From GCA-2861595 sp035536185 (lineage in GTDB: Bacteria > Actinomycetota > Acidimicrobiia > Acidimicrobiales > GCA-2861595): 38,477 nucleotides of DNA. Location: the NCBI GenBank assembly GCA_035536185.1, contig DATLOM010000066.1:1-38477 (forward strand). The letters run 5' to 3'. The stretch's first letter is position 1; every line of letters starts with the position of its first letter. The notes under the pieces were generated by a model. That model was not told the origin of the DNA. It searched no databases and saw only the letters and a program-made list of their open reading frames with translations. This document shows positions 36,743-38,477 of the stretch, piece after piece. Position numbers and translations under genes: made by a program.

Positions 36743-38477
36743 CTAGCGAGGGACCTGCACGTTGCCGCCGCTGATCACAGCTGCTTTCTCAGGAGCGGTA
36801 CCGCCGAGGCCGCCCACTCTCTCCACGACCGGGCTGCCGCTCTCGCTCAGGTTCTTGACCTCGATCCAGAACTTGTCGGCTCCTGCGCCTGGCTCCTTCC
36901 GGTCCTCGGCGTAGACCGTGAACCCGTAGTTGCCGCACTTGTTGGAAGGGGTCGTCGACCCGGGGCAGACCAGAGTCGGCGTCGGGACCTGGTAGGTCGC
37001 CTTGCCGCTGAAGGTGGTGCTGTAGCCGAGGACAGTGGTGCCGTCCATGATCTTCGAGTTGGCCACGCCGGGGTTCATGGAGTTGCTCTTCACGACACGG
37101 TTGCCGTTGGCTCCGTGGAAGATGGTGAGGACCGAGCCCTGAGTCTGGCCGCTCTTGAGCACCTTGGCCGTGAAGCCGTAGTTGACCTTCGTGCCGTCGG
37201 CCATTCTGAACCAGCCACCGCCCGAGCTGTGGCCCTGTGCCGGGTCGTACACCGTGAGCGCGCCCTGCCCGGTGCCCCGGAAGTAGTTGCCGCCGATCGT
37301 GGCGTCGACCTGGTACACGTTGATCGACACATTCGGAATGGTGCAACTGGCGGTTGCCGTGTTGTCACTGTTCGCCCTGTACGTGGTGCTCGTCGTCTGG
37401 CACTTGAAGCCGCTGCCCTGGCCAACCGGGGTCAGGACGATGTCGACCGGCGTTGCGTTCCCCAACCCGGTCCCAGAGGCAAGCGTCCTGCTGAGCTCGC
37501 CGTCGGTAGTGGGCTCCTCGATGGTCACCGTCACCGTAACACTTGCCGACGTGTTGCCAGCTCTGGCGACCGCAACCGCTCCCGGCTGGATCTCGATGAT
37601 CGAGGCATCCTCCTTGATCACGTTAACGGTCAGGCTTTGACTCGTGGACGGGTTCGTCAAAGCGCCGTCGCTCACGACGAGGCTGACAGGCACGCTGCCT
37701 TCAGCTCGGTTGAGCCGTCCCGTGATCTCCCAACGCTTCGTGTTCGCCGGCGGAGTTGCCACAACAGTCTGCTCGAGGTCCAGCGGGAGGTCCGGATGGG
37801 TGAGGGTCAGGTCAGCGACGATCGAGTCGATGTCGGTGGCGGTGACGACGACGCTCGGAATCGAATCCGAGTACTGAGCGGTGACACTGGAGATCGCCGT
37901 ACCATCCGCAGTCACAGTGAAAGTCGGGGCGTCGTTGACCGGGTTGACGGTGATGGACACCGTGGCCGGCGCCGACTCCAAGGCGGCGTCCCTGGTCCTG
38001 AAGTTGAACCCATCAGAACCGTTGAAGTTGTTGTTGCCCAGGTAGGTGACCTGGTTGCCGCTCAGAGCGTAGCCCGTGGGGGTGGCGGTGAGGTCAGCGG
38101 CCACGATCCGGTGGCCGGCGGTCCCAGATCCAACGAACAGGGCGCCGCTGGCGGGCAGGGAGGTCACCTTGATGCTCAAGGTGTCGCCGTCCACGTCGGT
38201 GCCGGCGAGGGTGATGAGCTTGGCCACGTCCTCGTCGGTGCTCACCGACTGAGCGCTGGCCGCCGGGGCGTCGTTGACTGCGGTGACGGTCACGGTGGTG
38301 GTGCGGCTCACCGACGGGGCGGTGCCGTCGTTGACAACGAAGGTCACCGAGCGGGCGGTGGTGTTGGGGTTCTGGGAGGTGTTGGCGTAGGTGATGGTGC
38401 GCAGCACCTTCTGGTAGTTGGCCACCGTGTCGGTGCCGGTCAGGCTCAACACCCCGGTGGCGGCGCTGTAGGAAGCG
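36743..38477 (-). CDS. Large secreted cadherin/Ig-repeat protein, C-terminal part (runs off the window end)
   Basis: The frame is open to the window edge, so the start lies outside. The first visible residues (GVLSLTGTDTVANYQKVLRTITYAN) belong to a tandem cadherin-like repeat. Next come a DxDxD-type module (STDEDVAKLITLAGTDVDGD, later NNFNGSDGFNFRTRDAALES) and another repeat beginning NPVNDAPTFTV. A different C-terminal region (from about 37300) has GGGWFRMADGTKVNYGFTAK and FTVYAEDRKEPGAGADKFWI. It resembles the post-COAP-1 type of C-terminal domain, a tentative match. No anchor motif is seen. Probably an extracellular or surface protein. Confidence 0.82.
   Translation of the reverse strand, partial: ASYSAATGVLSLTGTDTVANYQKVLRTITYANTSQNPNTTARSVTFVVNDGTAPSVSRTTTVTVTAVNDAPAASAQSVSTDEDVAKLITLAGTDVDGDTLSIKVTSLPASGALFVGSGTAGHRIVAADLTATPTGYALSGNQVTYLGNNNFNGSDGFNFRTRDAALESAPATVSITVNPVNDAPTFTVTADGTAISSVTAQYSDSIPSVVVTATDIDSIVADLTLTHPDLPLDLEQTVVATPPANTKRWEITGRLNRAEGSVPVSLVVSDGALTNPSTSQSLTVNVIKEDASIIEIQPGAVAVARAGNTSASVTVTVTIEEPTTDGELSRTLASGTGLGNATPVDIVLTPVGQGSGFKCQTTSTTYRANSDNTATASCTIPNVSINVYQVDATIGGNYFRGTGQGALTVYDPAQGHSSGGGWFRMADGTKVNYGFTAKVLKSGQTQGSVLTIFHGANGNRVVKSNSMNPGVANSKIMDGTTVLGYSTTFSGKATYQVPTPTLVCPGSTTPSNKCGNYGFTVYAEDRKEPGAGADKFWIEVKNLSESGSPVVERVGGLGGTAPEKAAVISGGNVQVPR

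Overview
The window comes from the chromosome of a GC-rich actinobacterium. A member of the Acidimicrobiia or a near relative is my best guess, and this is inference. The grounds are actinobacterial gene order (recG, rsmD, coaD, a SepIVA-like gene, DUF177, rpmF, plsX, acpP, rnc), a mycothiol-type PIG-L deacetylase, a GTP-dependent PEP carboxykinase, many apparently leaderless start codons, and large secreted repeat proteins of a kind common in that class.

Bases 1-12258 hold a minus-strand housekeeping operon: fakA-like (DAK2), recG, rsmD, coaD, SepIVA-like, DUF177, rpmF, plsX, acpP and rnc (cut by the window start). The operon is interrupted between recG and rsmD by about 4.2 kb of foreign DNA. 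A perfect 25-bp direct repeat (4232-4256 and 8459-8483) flanks this DNA and includes the last codons of recG. It looks like an integrated element placed by a tyrosine recombinase at the recG 3' end. It carries a Panacea-type antitoxin with a small putative toxin, a VapB antitoxin with a perfect palindromic operator and a frameshifted VapC, an unrecognised gene, a small membrane protein, and a decayed integrase.

Bases 12285-16312 continue with core genes: rpmB, thiD and thiL (thiamine pyrophosphate synthesis), a small cold-shock-like protein and pckG. Bases 16373-23757 hold a secreted beta-propeller protein with a four-fold 42-residue C-terminal repeat, an S9 peptidase, a lone RAM (AsnC-type ligand-binding) protein, a four-helix membrane protein, a divergent marR/yceI pair sharing a large inverted-repeat operator, and a NarL-type sensor kinase. 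Bases 23822-28848 hold a 1233-residue secreted Ig-repeat protein ending in a PxKF-like domain, a LuxR-type response regulator, and a divergent small protein that resembles a degenerate receiver domain. The kinase and regulator flank the surface-protein gene and may control it (inference).

Bases 28858-33202 hold a mycothiol-type deacetylase, a Rieske protein fused to a large helical domain, and a secreted protein with a C-terminal GYWKNH domain and a clear terminator. Bases 33275-36565 are a second accessory zone: an intact VapBC-type module, two diverged copies of one short segment on either side of it, a frameshifted aspartyl-protease-like gene, and a broken DUF222-HNH gene. The window ends inside a large minus-strand cadherin/Ig-repeat secreted protein. 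No rRNA, tRNA or CRISPR array was seen. All the frameshifted genes lie in the two accessory zones.
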